From contig DASXYU010000107.1 in the NCBI GenBank assembly GCA_036502295.1, positions 1 through 6,789 on the forward strand: 6,789 nucleotides of DNA. Direction: 5' to 3'. Position 1 is the first letter of the stretch. The number at the start of each line of letters is the position of its first letter. Shown here piece by piece: positions 5,735-6,789 of the stretch. The notes beneath the pieces are model-generated. The model saw only the letters and a program-made list of their open reading frames with translations, ran no database searches and was not told the origin of the DNA. Origin of the DNA: DASXYU01 sp036502295 (GTDB lineage Bacteria > Actinomycetota > Actinomycetes > Mycobacteriales > Jatrophihabitantaceae). The position numbers and the translations under genes are program-made.

Positions 5735-6775
5735 TTACTTGCCCGCCGGTTTCGGGCGAGAAAGCTTCCGCTCCCGGAGGTCCTCCAACGGCATGAATGC
5801 TGACACCTTCACCCCCCCGTCCTTGCCTCGCAGCACTCGGATCGCACCGCCGTGGTCACGCATCACTCGTCGGAGGCTGGTCAATCCGTAACGCGGTCGC
5901 GCTCCGTCGGCCAGCCCGATCCCGTCATCGGCGATAGTGAGCCTGATGCCACCTCGAGACTGCATCCTCAACGAGATGCTCACACGACAAGGACCAGCAT
6001 GTTTGGCGGCGTTCGCCAATGCCTCTTGTGCCACTTTCACCAATGCGTCGACCGACGGTGTCGTGAGACGCGCAGCGGCTTGGCCTGCCTCGTCATCGAT
6101 TCGCAGATGCACCGGAAGCGAGTACTCGGCCTCGACCATTTCCACAGCGTTCTCGAGTCGGTCGCGCAATCCCGCCGCCCGTGGACGAGCCAGGTCGTGG
6201 ATGACCGAGCGGATAGAGGCATCGCCGCGGACAAGTAAGCCTCGCACCTTGGTGAGTTCTGCCCTGCCAGTCTCGGTGATGTCCTCAGCCTCGAGTAGTG
6301 AATCGATCCCGATCTGGGCGACATAAAGCAGCTGTGCTACTTGATCGTGCAGGTCATCAGCAATCCGCTGCCGTTCGTGCAGCCGAGCAACAATCGCCCG
6401 CTGCTGCTGATACCGCTCAGTGGCCCATGCCAACGCGATGAGATCGGACAAGCGCGTGAAAGCGCCACATTCATACTGCGAGAACGGCTCACCCCGTCCC
6501 CGAAACGCCGCCAAGGTGCCAATGCGTCGCGGTCCGAGATGAATCGGTGTGTAGCACGTGGCGTGCCCGGCGTCACCCGCCTCCTGCGGCACTTCGGCCA
6601 CCGACCGCAGGCGCCGCGCCGCCCGTGCGTCAGCAAGCACCGCACTCTCGAGTTCGGGCGACACATCAATCGGCCCACTCGCGATCGGCGCTGCATCGAC
6701 AGGGACGAACGCGATCCAGGAAGCTTCGACCAGATCCAACAGGGAGCGCAATGCAGAAGACAGAAAGTCGTGCAC
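5735..6775 (-). CDS. Soluble GAF-type sensor histidine kinase, NarL/DesK-like (HisKA_3) family, possibly N-terminally partial
   Basis: This is a two-component kinase that should autophosphorylate on His and pass the phosphate to a LuxR/NarL-type response regulator, which is not in the window. Using GTG 6775 it has 346 residues. Residues ~1-120 look like a small GAF sensor domain (SWIAFVPVD, then ATCYTPIHLGPRRIGTLAAF). No membrane helix is seen, so sensing is cytosolic. Residues ~133-195 are the HisKA_3 dimerisation domain with ERQRIADDLHDQVAQ, where His143 is the phosphoacceptor. The HATPase domain follows: N-box EALANAAKHAG with Asn255, G1 box ADDGIG (282-287), and YGLTSLRRVMRDHGG (296-310). 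A GAGG at 6783-6786 (minus sense) gives an acceptable SD for GTG 6775. However, the frame stays open to the window edge (RGEQ upstream), so the true start may lie beyond it. The gene is convergent with the surface-protein gene, with 27 bp between stops. The signal is unknown. Confidence 0.88.
   Translation of the reverse strand: MHDFLSSALRSLLDLVEASWIAFVPVDAAPIASGPIDVSPELESAVLADARAARRLRSVAEVPQEAGDAGHATCYTPIHLGPRRIGTLAAFRGRGEPFSQYECGAFTRLSDLIALAWATERYQQQRAIVARLHERQRIADDLHDQVAQLLYVAQIGIDSLLEAEDITETGRAELTKVRGLLVRGDASIRSVIHDLARPRAAGLRDRLENAVEMVEAEYSLPVHLRIDDEAGQAAARLTTPSVDALVKVAQEALANAAKHAGPCRVSISLRMQSRGGIRLTIADDGIGLADGARPRYGLTSLRRVMRDHGGAIRVLRGKDGGVKVSAFMPLEDLRERKLSRPKPAGK
5738..5760 (+). terminator. 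Hairpin between the convergent genes, candidate terminator of the surface-protein transcript
   Basis: CTTGCCCG (5738-5745) pairs with CGGGCGAG (5753-5760) over 8 bp with one G-U pair and a 7-nt loop, 31 nt after the surface-protein stop. In plus-strand RNA the stem is complete; in minus-strand RNA the G-U pair becomes a C-A mismatch, so it should serve the plus-strand gene better. It overlaps the last codons of the kinase. No T tract follows. A weaker CGTC/GACG stem lies at 5719-5730. Confidence 0.35.
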
Positions 6776-6789
6776 TTGTTCGCCTCGTG

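Noticed and set aside
1..6789. CRISPR arrays, tRNA or rRNA genes, insertion sequences, toxin-antitoxin or phage genes
   Set aside because: Read on both strands, no direct-repeat array, cloverleaf, transposase motif or terminal inverted repeat was recognised.

Overview
The window is GC-rich DNA with GTG starts, strong Shine-Dalgarno (SD) sequences and tightly packed genes. This, together with a fused LivH-LivM-type permease, an ACAD10/11-like acyl-CoA dehydrogenase and a Pro-rich surface protein, points to a high-GC actinobacterium (Actinomycetota). The genus cannot be fixed from the sequence alone.

Layout: (1) Positions 2-4836, plus strand, look like one catabolic operon or part of it. It starts with the 3' part of a fused LivH-LivM-type ABC permease that runs in from the left edge. 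An overlapping lipoprotein solute-binding protein of the LivK type follows. Next come a classical short-chain dehydrogenase/reductase (SDR) and an acyl-CoA dehydrogenase. (2) Positions 4837-4969 are a 133-bp intergenic region with several small dyads. One of them can pair with the SD of the next gene. (3) Positions 4970-5707, plus strand, encode a secreted, Pro-rich, C-terminally membrane-anchored protein of unknown function. (4) Positions 5735-6775, minus strand and convergent, encode a soluble GAF-type histidine kinase of the NarL/DesK-like (HisKA_3) class. Its N-terminus may continue past the right edge.

How they may work together (inference): the ABC importer would bring in a small organic acid, amide or amino-acid-like compound. 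After CoA activation by an enzyme not in the window, the acyl-CoA dehydrogenase would introduce a double bond and the SDR would oxidise a hydroxy-acyl intermediate or reduce a keto-acyl one. The ATPase subunits (LivG/LivF) and a CoA ligase would be expected outside the window, probably upstream. The surface protein and the kinase look like separate transcription units.

Nothing here is an obvious new defence or mobile system. The most unusual structure is at RNA level. Two genes (SDR and surface protein) have leaders in which an upstream CT-rich segment is perfectly complementary to the SD. In the surface-protein leader, the anti-SD segment is also shared with a second, mutually exclusive hairpin, which is the architecture of a translational switch. 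The surface protein itself is the least explained gene product.
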